Below, in pieces: positions 19,087 to 27,385 of a stretch of DNA of 64,000 nucleotides. The notes beneath the pieces were generated by a model. The model was not told the DNA's origin, did not search any database, and saw only the letters and a list, made by a program, of their open reading frames with translations. Position 1 is the stretch's first letter. Every line of letters starts with the position of its first letter. The DNA is from Streptomyces actuosus (GTDB lineage Bacteria > Actinomycetota > Actinomycetes > Streptomycetales > Streptomycetaceae): NCBI RefSeq assembly GCF_016921115.1, contig NZ_JAFFZS010000005.1:266417-330416 (forward strand), read 5' to 3'. The position numbers and the translations under genes are program-made.

Positions 19087-19734
19087 CTACCCCTCCTTGC
19101 GCGCCAGCAGGAACGCCCGGGCCCGTGTCTCCTCCGCGACCGGCTCCCGCACCACCCGGGCCCGGACGGCCAGCCCCGCCGCGGCCAGCAGGCCGGCCAC
19201 CGGCTCCGGCGGGCGGAACCAGTAGTCGAGGGCGATCCCGTGGCCGAAGCGCTCGGCCAGGTGCAGGTGCTCGGGCTCGTCACCGGTCTGGAAGGCGAGC
19301 AGGACGTGGCCCCCGGGTACGAGCACGCGGTGGAACTCGGCGAAGACGGCCGGGAGGTGCTCGTCGGGGACGTGGATGGCCGAGTACAGGGCCGTGATCC
19401 CGCCGAGCGTCCCGGCCGGGAGGTCCAGCGCCGTCATCGAGCCGACGTGGAAGCGCAGCCCCGGATGGGCCTCCCGGGCCAGCTCCACCATCCGCGGGGA
19501 GACGTCCACCCCGAAGACGGGCAGGCCGAGGTCGCGCAGTCGCGCCGTGAGTCCTCCGGGGCCGCTGCCCACGTCGGCCACGGGGGCCGTGCCGCCCGCC
19601 CTCACCAGCTCCGCGAAGGCGGTGAGCAGCGCCCGCTCCAGAGGCAGGTCGGTGGACCAGTCGGCGAAGCGGGCGGAGTAGTCGCGGGCGATGGTGTCGT
19701 AGGAGGCGCGCGTCGCGTCGAGGAAGTCCGTCAT
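19087..19734 (-). CDS. class I SAM-dependent methyltransferase
   Basis: Methylates an unknown small molecule. The 215 residues contain the SAM-binding motif VADVGSGPGGLTARL (about residues 53-67), the acidic second-strand residue in FGVDVSPRMVELAR, and HRVLVPGGHVLLAFQ, the usual motif after strand four. The C-terminal half, with LDYWFRPPEPVAGLLAAAGL, is typical of the UbiE/Methyltransf_11 group. ATG 19734 is chosen because it opens just before the first helix of the fold; a longer frame to 20058 crosses a tandem-repeat region and is not credible. It converges on the glycopolymer operon but nothing links it to that pathway. Confidence 0.85.
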   Translation of the reverse strand: MTDFLDATRASYDTIARDYSARFADWSTDLPLERALLTAFAELVRAGGTAPVADVGSGPGGLTARLRDLGLPVFGVDVSPRMVELAREAHPGLRFHVGSMTALDLPAGTLGGITALYSAIHVPDEHLPAVFAEFHRVLVPGGHVLLAFQTGDEPEHLHLAERFGHGIALDYWFRPPEPVAGLLAAAGLAVRARVVREPVAEETRARAFLLARKEG

Positions 19735-20162
19735 GGCCCCGCACCCTAGAGGGCCCTCCCGCGAGCCCGGGCGGGTGCGCGACGCCGGCTGCGGCACCTC
19801 GCCGCCGTCGCGCGAACGGCTGCGCTGGTGCCGCGGCCGGCGGACGGCAGGTCGCGGGGCTCCGGGCGGCGGTCCCGGTCCCGCCGCCCGCCCGTGGGGC
19901 CGCCCGTGGGGCCGCCCGTGGGGCCGCCCGTGGGGCACCGTACGGCCGTCCGGCAGGTGAACGGATCGGCGCGGCCGTTGTGACCCGTGGTATCCGTGGA
20001 AGAGATGCAGATGATGGGGCGGTCGACCGGCCGGAAGCCGGGCGAGTTTACCCGTCACAGTCGATACCTATGCGTCGTACGGCCAGGTTTCCTTCCCCTA
20101 ACGGGCTGAACTTTTGTTGATCGAGGGTCAGTTGGCCGCCCCGGCGTCCTACCCTTCAGAGG
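19735..20162. other. gene-free stretch with a 12-bp tandem repeat
   Basis: About 430 bases between divergent genes. It contains almost four copies of a 12-bp GC-rich unit at 19891-19936 and, nearer the amidohydrolase, an AT-richer stretch (about 20040-20125) that should hold its promoter. No gene is supported. Confidence 0.6.
19891..19936. repeat. 12-bp tandem repeat, 3.8 copies
   Basis: The unit CCCGTGGGGCCG is repeated exactly three times and followed by a ten-base partial copy. It is intergenic; copy number may vary between strains. Confidence 0.85.
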
Positions 20163-21401
20163 GTGAAGCAATTGATGTCGCCCAAGCCCGAGGCCGATCT
20201 CCCCGAAGGCAGCGTCCTGCCCGGCATCCTGCCGGAGGACCTGCGTGCCGAACTCGTCGCCTTCCGCCGCGACCTGCACATGCACCCGGAGCTCGGCAAC
20301 CAGGAGTTCCGCACCACCGCGGCGATCAAGGCGCGGCTGGAGCGGGCCGGTCTGTCGCCGCGCGTGCTCGGCATCGGCACCGGCCTCATCTGCGACATCG
20401 GCGCTGACCTCGGTGTACCGCCGGGCGGCATGCTCGCCCTGCGGGCCGACATCGACGCCCTGCCCATCCCGGACACCAAGAACGACTGCCCCTACCGGTC
20501 GACCGTGCCGGACCGCGCCCACGCCTGCGGCCACGACGTGCATACGACGGTCGTCCTGGGCGCCGGGCTCGTCCTGGCCGAGCTGCACCGGCAGGGACGG
20601 CTGCCGCGTCCGGTGCGGCTGGTGTTCCAGCCCGCCGAGGAGGTGCTCCCCGGCGGCGCCGCCGACGCGATCAAGAGCGGCGCGCTGGAGGGGGTGCGGC
20701 GGATGATCGCCGTGCACTGCGACCCCCGCGTCGACGCCGGCCGGATCGGGCTGCGCACCGGCGCCATCACCTCCGCCTGCGACCGGCTGGAGATCTCCCT
20801 GGACGGCCCCGGTGGGCACACCGCCCGGCCGCACCTGACCACCGACCTGGTCACCGCCGCCGCCCGCGTGGTCACCGACGTGCCCGCGGTCGTCGCCCGC
20901 CGCGTCGACACCCGCGCGGGCCTCGCCGTGACCTGGGGCCGGATCGAGTCCGGGCACGCCCCCAACGTCATCCCGCAGCACGCCGAGCTGTCCGGCACCG
21001 TGCGCTGCCTGGACATCGAGGCCTGGCGGCAGGCGCCGGACGTCGTCGTCGCGGCCATCGACGAGGTCGCCAACCTGCACCGCGCCAAGTCCGAGATCAC
21101 CTACGTCCGCGGGGTGCCCCCGGTCGTCAACGACCCGGCCGTCACCGACCTGCTGCGCGACGCGATGACCGTGCGTCTCGGCCCGGACGCGGTCGAGAGC
21201 ACCGAGCAGAGCCTCGGCGGCGAGGACTTCTCCTGGTATCTGGAGCACGTGCCCGGCGCCATGGCCCGCCTCGGCGTCCGCACCCCCGGCGAGCGCACGG
21301 TCCGCGATCTGCACCAGGGCGACTTCGACGCCGACGAGTCCGCGATCACCGTCGGTGTCGAGCTGTTCACCGCGGCGGCCCTGCTGGACGCCGTGAGCTG
21401 A
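20163..21401 (+). CDS. M20-family amidohydrolase (aminoacylase/hippurate hydrolase-like)
   Basis: Zinc-type hydrolase cleaving an N-acyl or amide bond of a small substrate. The 412 residues show the family order: RRDLHMHPELGNQEF, ALRADIDALPI, HACGHDVHTT with the metal-binding Cys and His, FQPAEEVLPGGA with the metal/general-base Glu pair, the dimerisation insert (DGPGGHTARPHLTTDLV), and SLGGEDFSWYLEHVPGAMARLG near the end. It starts at GTG 20163 or ATG 20175; neither has a clear ribosome site and the message may be leaderless. It stands alone upstream of the nucleoside lipoprotein gene; its substrate is unknown. Confidence 0.88.
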   Translation: MKQLMSPKPEADLPEGSVLPGILPEDLRAELVAFRRDLHMHPELGNQEFRTTAAIKARLERAGLSPRVLGIGTGLICDIGADLGVPPGGMLALRADIDALPIPDTKNDCPYRSTVPDRAHACGHDVHTTVVLGAGLVLAELHRQGRLPRPVRLVFQPAEEVLPGGAADAIKSGALEGVRRMIAVHCDPRVDAGRIGLRTGAITSACDRLEISLDGPGGHTARPHLTTDLVTAAARVVTDVPAVVARRVDTRAGLAVTWGRIESGHAPNVIPQHAELSGTVRCLDIEAWRQAPDVVVAAIDEVANLHRAKSEITYVRGVPPVVNDPAVTDLLRDAMTVRLGPDAVESTEQSLGGEDFSWYLEHVPGAMARLGVRTPGERTVRDLHQGDFDADESAITVGVELFTAAALLDAVS

Positions 21402-21599
21402 CCGTCTCCGCAGGCCGGACGGGTCGGCGGCGGGCGGCCCCCCTCGGGTGTGCGGGGGCCGTACCGCCATCCGGTGCAATACGTTCGTGAGCCATTCGTG
21501 CACAGTGCGCGACGGACGGCGAGCGCACCCGATGACCTCAGTTCAGGCGCTGTTTGCCTCGAATCGATAACGGCTTCGGAAGAGGTCTTTTTCTGACAT

Positions 21600-21611
21600 C
21601 TACGCGCGTTA
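21600..21611. promoter_or_regulatory. nucleoside-regulon palindrome, site 1 (lipoprotein gene)
   Basis: CTACGCGCGTTA matches ten of twelve bases of the palindrome found exactly before add, deoC and the purine nucleoside phosphorylase gene. It overlaps the presumed promoter of the lipoprotein gene. Confidence 0.6.
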
Positions 21612-21650
21612 CGATGCCGCGAAGCCGACGCCGCCGGGGCGTCATGGCCC

Positions 21651-21692
21651 GAGCACTGGCATGGTGCTCACATCAAGCGCCGACATGGCGCT
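21651..21692 (+). promoter_or_regulatory. two tandem short hairpins in the lipoprotein gene leader
   Basis: GAGCAC (21651-21656) pairs with GTGCTC (21664-21669), and AGCGCC (21676-21681) with GGCGCT (21687-21692). Both loops contain CAT. They sit about ten bases before the ribosome site and could stabilise or regulate the message. Confidence 0.4.
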
Positions 21693-21716
21693 CAGGTCAG
21701 GTGAAGGAGCCTTCCC

Positions 21717-22775
21717 GTGCGCCGGGTAGCCAAGCTTTCCGCTGCGTGTATCGCGTCCGCAGCACTCGCACTGACTGCCACAGCCTGTGGCAGCACTTCG
21801 TCCGACAACAACAGCTCGTCCGCCTCCTCCTCGGGCGGCGGCGACGGTGTCAAGATCGGTCTCGCCTTCGACGTCGGCGGCCGTGGTGACCGCTCCTTCA
21901 ACGACTCCGCCGCGCGCGGTGCCGACAAGGCCAAGGAGGAGTTCGGCGGCGAGATCAAGGAGCTGACCGCCAAGACCTCGGACACCGAGGCCGACCGCGA
22001 GCAGCGCCTGAACGACCTCGCCCAGGCCGGTTACAACCCGGTCATCGGTGTCGGCTACGCCTACGCCGCCTCGATGACCAAGGTCGCCGCCAAGTACCCC
22101 AAGACCAGCTTCGGCATCGTCGACTCGGTCGTGGACGCCAAGAACGTCAACAGCATCACCTTCACCGAGGAGCAGGGTTCCTACCTCGCGGGTGTCGCTG
22201 CGGCGCTGAAGTCCAAGAGCGGTCACATCGGCTTCATCGGTGGTGTCGACGTCCCGCTGATCAAGAAGTTCGAGGCCGGTTACATCCAGGGCGCCAAGGA
22301 CACCAAGCCCGGGATCAAGATCGAGACCCAGTACCTGAGCCACGGCTCGGACACCTCCGGCTTCGCCAGCCCCGACAAGGGCAAGGCCGCCGCGAAGGGC
22401 ATGCTCGACAAGGGCGCCGACGTCATCTACTCGGCCGCCGGCTCCTCCGGCAACGGCTCCATCGAGGCCGTGAGCGGCGTCAAGGGTGCCTGGGCCATCG
22501 GCGTGGACTCCGACCAGTACAACATCCCGAGCCTTGCCAAGTACAAGGACTCGATCCTGACCTCGATGGTCAAGAACGTCGACGTCGGTGTCTACGACTT
22601 CATCAAGTCCGTCCACGACGGCAAGCCGCTGACCGGCGTCAACAGCTACTCGCTCGCGAAGAACGGTGTCTCGCTGTCCACCAGCGGTGGCTTCATCGAC
22701 GACATCCAGCCGCAGCTGGACGCGGCCAAGAAGAAGATCGTCGACGGCCAGATCCAGGTCAAGACCACCCCGTGA
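21717..22775 (+). CDS. BMP-family nucleoside-binding lipoprotein of an ABC importer
   Basis: Membrane-anchored solute receptor, probably for nucleosides, that feeds the transporter encoded by the next three genes. The 352 residues begin with a lipoprotein signal ending LTATACGS (lipobox Cys at about residue 24), a Ser-rich spacer, then the BMP fold: KIGLAFDVGGRGDRSFND, NPVIGVGYAYA, FTEEQGSYLAG, GFIGGVDVPLIKKFEAGYIQGA, VIYSAAGSSGNGSIEA, AIGVDSDQYN. It starts at GTG 21717, with GAAGGAG seven bases upstream. A terminator-like hairpin follows, so this abundant component can be transcribed alone, with the importer genes having their own promoter. The preceding palindrome suggests control with the other nucleoside genes. 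Confidence 0.92.
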   Translation: MRRVAKLSAACIASAALALTATACGSTSSDNNSSSASSSGGGDGVKIGLAFDVGGRGDRSFNDSAARGADKAKEEFGGEIKELTAKTSDTEADREQRLNDLAQAGYNPVIGVGYAYAASMTKVAAKYPKTSFGIVDSVVDAKNVNSITFTEEQGSYLAGVAAALKSKSGHIGFIGGVDVPLIKKFEAGYIQGAKDTKPGIKIETQYLSHGSDTSGFASPDKGKAAAKGMLDKGADVIYSAAGSSGNGSIEAVSGVKGAWAIGVDSDQYNIPSLAKYKDSILTSMVKNVDVGVYDFIKSVHDGKPLTGVNSYSLAKNGVSLSTSGGFIDDIQPQLDAAKKKIVDGQIQVKTTP

Positions 22776-22797
22776 CCTGACGGTCCCGCCGGACCCG

Positions 22798-22839
22798 GGC
22801 TCGGCGACGGGGGTGCAACCGACACCCCCTCGCCGAGCC
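22798..22839 (+). terminator. hairpin after the lipoprotein gene
   Basis: Bases 22798-22815 pair with 22823-22839 (nine plus seven base pairs with one bulge or mismatch) around a seven-base loop. It separates the lipoprotein gene from the promoter of the importer operon. Confidence 0.7.
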
Positions 22840-22856
22840 ATAACGATGTGTCAACT

Positions 22857-22868
22857 CTACGCGTGTAG
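22857..22868. promoter_or_regulatory. nucleoside-regulon palindrome, site 2 (importer operon)
   Basis: CTACGCGTGTAG matches eleven of twelve bases of the palindrome. It is flanked by a further inverted repeat, CAACTC at 22852-22857 and GAGTTG at 22873-22878. It precedes the ATPase gene and a possible -10 TAGCGT at 22885-22890. Confidence 0.65.
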
Positions 22869-22941
22869 CGTCGAGTTGCCGCGCTAGCGTCGCCGACGCC
22901 TGCCCTCCCCTTCAGCCCTTTTTCCCCGAGGAGAGTGCGCC

Positions 22942-24510
22942 ATCAACGCGTCCAGCCCTCCCGCTGCCGTCGAACTGCGCGGCATCACGAAGCGTTTCCC
23001 CGGTGTAGTCGCCAACAAGGACATCGACATCACCGTCCGTACGGGCACGGTACACGCCCTGTGCGGTGAGAACGGTGCCGGCAAGTCCACCCTGATGAAG
23101 ATCCTCTACGGCATGCAGCAGCCGGACGAGGGCACCATCACCGTCAACGGCGAACAGGTCACCTTCAGCAGCCCGGCCGACGCCATCGCGCGCGGCATCG
23201 GCATGGTGCACCAGCACTTCATGCTCGCCGACAACCTCTCCGTGCTGGAGAACGTCGTCCTCGGCGCGGAGAAGCTCCACGGCATCGGCGCGAGGGCGCG
23301 TGCGAAGATCACCGAGATCTCCGACGCATACGGCCTGAACGTCCGCCCCGACGTCCTCGTGGAGCAGCTCGGCGTCGCCGACCGCCAGCGCGTGGAGATC
23401 CTCAAGGTCCTCTACCGCGGCGCCAAGACGCTGATCCTCGACGAGCCCACGGCCGTGCTGGTGCCGCAGGAGGTCGAAGCGCTCTTCGACAACCTGCGCG
23501 AGCTGAAGGCCGAAGGCCTCACCGTCATCTTCATCTCCCACAAGCTGGGCGAGGTGCTGTCCGTCGCCGACGAGATCACCGTCATCCGGCGCGGCACCAC
23601 CGTCGGCACCGCCGACCCCCGGCACACCACCACCAAGCAGCTCGCCGAGCTGATGGTCGGCAGCGAACTGCCCACGCCGGAGACGGAGGAGTCCACCGTC
23701 ACCGACACCCCGCTGCTCCGGGTCGAGGGCCTGCACCTGAGCCAGACCGACCTCGACGGCGTCGAGCGCATCATCCTCGACCGGATCAACTTCACCATCC
23801 ACAAGGGCGAGGTCCTCGGCATCGCCGGCGTGGAGGGCAACGGCCAGTCCGAACTGGTCGAGGCGATCATGGGTGTCCGCCACCCCGACGCGGGTGTCAT
23901 CACCCTGGGCGACACGGACGTCTCCCACCTGTCCACCCGCCGTCGCCGCGAGGCGGGTGTCGGCTACATCCCCGAGGACCGCCACCGCCACGGCCTGCTC
24001 CTCGAAGCGCCGCTGTGGGAGAACCGCATCCTCGGCCACGTCTCCGAGCGGCCCAACTCCCGCGGTCCGCTCCTCGACATCAAGGGCGCCCGTGCCGACA
24101 CCGAGCGGATCGTCGAGGCCTACGACGTCCGCACGCCCGGTATCGACGTGACCGCCGCCTCGCTGTCCGGCGGCAACCAGCAGAAGCTGATCGTCGGCCG
24201 CGAGATGAGCCACGAGCCCCAGCTGCTCATCGCCGCCCACCCCACCCGCGGTGTGGACGTCGGCGCGCAGGCGGCGATCTGGGACCACATCCGTGAGGCC
24301 CGCCGCGCGGGCCTGGCCGTACTGCTGATCTCCGCCGACCTGGACGAGCTCATCGGCCTCTCCGACACGCTGCGGGTGATGTACCGCGGCCGTCTGGTCG
24401 CCGACGCCGACCCCGCCACCATCACTCCCGAGGAGCTGGGCTCCGCCATGACGGGTGCCGCCGCCGGCCACCTGGAGGGCCCGGAGCAGACAGAGGACGA
24501 CGCCCGATGA
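22942..24510 (+). CDS. nucleoside ABC importer, twin-domain ATP-binding protein, probable ATC start
   Basis: Energises nucleoside import with the two permeases that follow. Two ABC domains in about 522 residues: the first with Walker A GENGAGKST (Lys at 48) and LILDEPTAVLVPQE; the second with EGNGQSEL, LSGGNQQKLIVGREM and LLIAAHPTRGVDVGAQ, where the Walker B acidic pair is degenerate as in related NupO/RbsA-like proteins. The first ATG in frame (23095) falls inside Walker A and cannot be the start. Upstream to the in-frame stop at 22885 there is no ATG, GTG or TTG. ATC at 22942 has GAGGAG (22928-22933) at ideal spacing, so I take it as the start; a sequencing error in ATG is the alternative. 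Confidence 0.85.
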   Translation: MNASSPPAAVELRGITKRFPGVVANKDIDITVRTGTVHALCGENGAGKSTLMKILYGMQQPDEGTITVNGEQVTFSSPADAIARGIGMVHQHFMLADNLSVLENVVLGAEKLHGIGARARAKITEISDAYGLNVRPDVLVEQLGVADRQRVEILKVLYRGAKTLILDEPTAVLVPQEVEALFDNLRELKAEGLTVIFISHKLGEVLSVADEITVIRRGTTVGTADPRHTTTKQLAELMVGSELPTPETEESTVTDTPLLRVEGLHLSQTDLDGVERIILDRINFTIHKGEVLGIAGVEGNGQSELVEAIMGVRHPDAGVITLGDTDVSHLSTRRRREAGVGYIPEDRHRHGLLLEAPLWENRILGHVSERPNSRGPLLDIKGARADTERIVEAYDVRTPGIDVTAASLSGGNQQKLIVGREMSHEPQLLIAAHPTRGVDVGAQAAIWDHIREARRAGLAVLLISADLDELIGLSDTLRVMYRGRLVADADPATITPEELGSAMTGAAAGHLEGPEQTEDDAR

Positions 24511-25634
24511 AGAAGCTGACCCAACGCATCGACAAGGAGCGGCTGCTCCTCGGCGTCGCGGCCCCGCTGCTCGCGGTCGTCGCCGCGGTCGTCGTCACCG
24601 CCCTGGTGATCCTCGCCACCGGCAAGAACCCGATCGACGCCTTCAGCGAGATGGGGACCTACGGCATCGCCAGCGACAGCCAGGTCTACATCCTCAACAA
24701 GGCGACGACGTACTACCTGGCAGGTGTCGCGGTGGCCGTCGGCTTCCGCATGAACCTGTTCAACATCGGCGTCGACGGCCAGTACCGGCTGGCGGCGTTC
24801 ATCGCCGCCGTCCTCGGCGGCGCGCTGACCGCGCCCGGCTGGATCGCCATCCCGCTGATCCTGGTGTGCGCCATGGCGACCGGCGCCCTGTGGGCCGCCA
24901 TCGCCGGTGTGCTGAAGGTGACCCGCGGCGTCAGCGAGGTCATCTCGACGATCATGCTGAACGCGATCGCCACCTCGATCATCGCCTACCTGCTCCAGCC
25001 CGGGCAGCTCGGCCAGCTCGACCCGGCCGGCACCCTGGTCTCCACCAAGCCGCTGCCGCAGGGCTCGCACCTGTTCAACATCGACACCGGCGCCTCGGGC
25101 ATCCTCGACGGCTTCATCTTCGTCGCCGTCGTCGTCGGCGTCGCGTACTGGTTCACGCTCGGCCGCACCCGCTTCGGCTTCGACCTGCGCACGGTCGGCC
25201 TGTCCGAGTCGGCCGCTTCCGCGAGCGGCGTCAGCGTCAAGAAGATGGTCGTCACCAGCATGATCATCTCGGGTGGCGTGGCCGGTCTGATCGGCATGCC
25301 GACCCTGCTGAACGAGAGCTACCAGTACGACAACAGCTTCCCGGTGGGCATCGGCTTCACCGGTATCGCCATCGCCCTGCTCGGCCGCAACAACCCGGTC
25401 GGCATCGCGCTCGCCGCCCTGCTGTGGGGCTTCCTCGAGCGGTCCACCAACCACCTGGAGTTCCAGGGCTACGACAAGGAGATCCTCGGCGTGATCCAGG
25501 GCGTCATCGTCCTGTGCGTCGTGATCGCCTACGAGGTCGTGCGCCGCTACGGCCTCAAGCGCCAGCAGCAGCGGGTCGGCGCCGAACTCGCCGCCCAGGC
25601 AGCCGCCACGACCGAGAACCAGGAGGTGGCGTGA
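24507..25634 (+). CDS. nucleoside ABC importer permease 1
   Basis: Membrane channel subunit of the nucleoside importer. The 375 residues have about nine hydrophobic segments. Family marks are FRMNLFNIGVDGQY, VSEVISTIMLNAIA, FDLRTVGLSESAASASGVSVKK and FTGIAIALLGRNNPVGIALAALLWG, as in the BPL_transp_2 (NupP/YufP-like) family. Its ATG overlaps the ATPase stop by four bases (ATGA), and its own stop overlaps the next permease start, so the three are one translation-coupled unit. Confidence 0.92.
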   Translation: MKKLTQRIDKERLLLGVAAPLLAVVAAVVVTALVILATGKNPIDAFSEMGTYGIASDSQVYILNKATTYYLAGVAVAVGFRMNLFNIGVDGQYRLAAFIAAVLGGALTAPGWIAIPLILVCAMATGALWAAIAGVLKVTRGVSEVISTIMLNAIATSIIAYLLQPGQLGQLDPAGTLVSTKPLPQGSHLFNIDTGASGILDGFIFVAVVVGVAYWFTLGRTRFGFDLRTVGLSESAASASGVSVKKMVVTSMIISGGVAGLIGMPTLLNESYQYDNSFPVGIGFTGIAIALLGRNNPVGIALAALLWGFLERSTNHLEFQGYDKEILGVIQGVIVLCVVIAYEVVRRYGLKRQQQRVGAELAAQAAATTENQEVA

Positions 25635-26917
25635 TGACTGCCACGATGACCGACACGCCGCCGCCCGCGGCGCCCAAGGCCGACACGGCCAAGCGTTCGG
25701 GCCGGTCCTTCGGCCAGATCCTGATGATCGTGGCCGGCGCGCTGCTGCTCGTCGCAGCGGTCCGCGTCATCACCGGCTCCAACCAGCTCGACTCCGCCGG
25801 CCAGGTCAGCGCCGCGCTCGGCCTCGCCGTGCCGATCGGCCTCGCCGGTCTGGCGGGCCTGTGGTCGGAGCGGGCCGGCGTGATCAACATCGGCCTCGAA
25901 GGCATGATGATCCTCGGCACCTTCGGCGCCGGCTGGATCGGCTGGCAGTCCAGCCCCTGGCTCGGCCTGCTGTGCGGCGTCGGCTTCGGCGTCCTCGGCG
26001 GCCTCGTGCACGCCATGGCCACCATCACCTTCGGCGTCGACCACATCGTCTCCGGTGTCGCCGTCAACCTGCTCGCGCTCGGCGCCACCCAGTACCTCGC
26101 CAAGCTCTTCTTCTCGGAGGGCTCCGCGGCGGCGGCGGGCGGCAACCCCAAGCAGTCGCCGCCCTCGGACTCGCTGCCCAACTTCGACGTTCCCGGCCTG
26201 TCGAGCAGCCTGCAGTCGATCGAGAAGCACCACTGGTTCTTCGTCTCCGACATCGCCGGAATCGTCGGCGGTCTGGTCACCAACCTGTCCGTGGTGACCG
26301 TCCTGGCCGCGGCGCTGTTCGCCGCGAGCTGGTGGCTGCTGTGGCGCACCTCCTTCGGGCTCCGGCTGCGCTCCTGCGGTGAGAACCCGATCGCCGCGGA
26401 GTCGCTCGGCGTCAACGTCTACCGGTACAAGTACGCGGCCGTGGCCGTATCCGGCGGCCTCGCCGGTCTCGGCGGCGCCTTCCTCGCCCTGGTCACCTCG
26501 CACATCTACCTGGAGGGCCAGACCGGCGGGCGCGGCTACATCGGCCTCGCCGCGATGATCTTCGGCAACTGGCGGCCGGGCGGCGTGGCGATGGGCGCGG
26601 GCCTGTTCGGCTTCTCCGACGCGCTCCAGCTGCGCAACGGCGGCGAGACCGTGCACGCGCTGCTGCTCCTGCTGGTCGTGCTGCTGGCGCTGCTGGCCGG
26701 CTGGAAGCTGTACCGCAAGGCGCACTGGCAGGCGGGCATCAGCCTCTTCGTCGGCGGCCTCGTCCTCATCTGGTACCTGTTCACCGACGAGGTGCCCAAC
26801 GACTTCGTCGGCGCCACCCCGTACGTCGTCACCCTGCTGGTGCTGTCGCTGTCCGCGCAGCGCCTGCGGATTCCCAAGGCCGACGGCATGCGCTACCGGA
26901 AGGGCCAGGGCAAGTGA
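25634..26917 (+). CDS. nucleoside ABC importer permease 2
   Basis: Second channel subunit, paired with the product of 24507-25634. The 427 residues show GLAGLWSERAGVINIGLEGMMILG, FGVDHIVSGVAVNLLALGATQYL, FGLRLRSCGENPIAAESLGVNVYRYKY and RGYIGLAAMIFGNWRPGG, with about ten membrane segments and a longer periplasmic loop at about 155-195. It starts at ATG 25634, preceded by AGGAGGT at six bases and overlapping the previous stop by one base. A longer in-frame extension through the previous gene is an artefact. Its end overlaps the cytidine deaminase start by four bases. Confidence 0.92.
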   Translation: MTATMTDTPPPAAPKADTAKRSGRSFGQILMIVAGALLLVAAVRVITGSNQLDSAGQVSAALGLAVPIGLAGLAGLWSERAGVINIGLEGMMILGTFGAGWIGWQSSPWLGLLCGVGFGVLGGLVHAMATITFGVDHIVSGVAVNLLALGATQYLAKLFFSEGSAAAAGGNPKQSPPSDSLPNFDVPGLSSSLQSIEKHHWFFVSDIAGIVGGLVTNLSVVTVLAAALFAASWWLLWRTSFGLRLRSCGENPIAAESLGVNVYRYKYAAVAVSGGLAGLGGAFLALVTSHIYLEGQTGGRGYIGLAAMIFGNWRPGGVAMGAGLFGFSDALQLRNGGETVHALLLLLVVLLALLAGWKLYRKAHWQAGISLFVGGLVLIWYLFTDEVPNDFVGATPYVVTLLVLSLSAQRLRIPKADGMRYRKGQGK

Positions 26918-27318
26918 CCCCGGCCGCCGCCGAGTTCGACTGGGAGGCCCTGCGAGAGGTGGCGCGGGAGGCGATGTCGCACGCGTACGCCCCCTACTCC
27001 GGCTTCCCGGTCGGTGTGGCGGCCCGCGTCGACGACGGCCGCACGGTCACCGGCTGCAACGTGGAGAACGCCTCCTACGGCGTCGGACTGTGCGCCGAGT
27101 GCGGGCTGGTGTCGGACCTCCAGCGCACCGGCGGCGGCCGGCTCACCCACTTCACCTGCGTGGACGGCACGGGCGGGCTGCTCGTGCCGTGCGGCCGGTG
27201 CCGCCAGCTGCTGTACGAGTTCGGCGGCGCCGACCTGCTGCTGGACACTCCGGCGGGCATCCTGCCGCTCTCCGAGATGCTGCCCCAGGCCTTCGGCCCG
27301 GACCATCTCGCCAAGTAA
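26914..27318 (+). CDS. cdd: cytidine deaminase
   Basis: Zinc enzyme converting cytidine and deoxycytidine to uridine and deoxyuridine in pyrimidine salvage. The 134 residues contain CNVENASYGVGLCAECG (zinc Cys and catalytic Glu within CAE) and the second zinc motif PCGRCRQLLYEF. GTG 26914 overlaps the permease stop (GTGA), placing deamination directly in the import operon. A strong hairpin follows before deoA. The tetrameric short-form length fits. Confidence 0.93.
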   Translation: MTPAAAEFDWEALREVAREAMSHAYAPYSGFPVGVAARVDDGRTVTGCNVENASYGVGLCAECGLVSDLQRTGGGRLTHFTCVDGTGGLLVPCGRCRQLLYEFGGADLLLDTPAGILPLSEMLPQAFGPDHLAK

Positions 27319-27324
27319 CTCCGC

Positions 27325-27357
27325 CGCGGCCCCTCTGACCTGAGCAGAGGGGCCGCG
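27325..27357 (+). terminator. 12-bp perfect hairpin between cdd and deoA
   Basis: CGCGGCCCCTCT at 27325-27336 pairs with AGAGGGGCCGCG at 27346-27357 around nine bases. It lies seven bases after the cdd stop inside an otherwise continuous operon, so it may lower deoA expression or protect the upstream message rather than end all transcription. Confidence 0.7.
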
Positions 27358-27385
27358 CACTTCCAGGAACTCCGGAAGGAAAGTC

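Larger units (their letters stand above)
21402..21716. promoter_or_regulatory. regulatory region of the nucleoside lipoprotein gene
   Basis: 315 bases without a gene. It contains a 10-of-12 copy of the CTACGCGCGTAG palindrome at 21600-21611, directly followed by a likely -10 (TACGAT at 21610-21615), then two consecutive short hairpins at 21651-21692 and the ribosome site GAAGGAG at 21703-21709. Confidence 0.6.

Noticed and set aside
23095..24510. ATG 23095 as start of the importer ATPase
   Set aside because: It would remove most of the Walker A motif and the whole first strand, giving a dead first domain.
24120..25454. Long minus-strand frame antisense to the importer genes
   Set aside because: Composition typical of antisense frames in GC-rich coding DNA (Asp/Gly/Arg/His-rich); the plus-strand proteins are unmistakable.
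24455..26917. 820-codon frame reading through permease 1 into permease 2
   Set aside because: Only the part from ATG 25634 is protein-like; the upstream part is a shifted shadow of permease 1.
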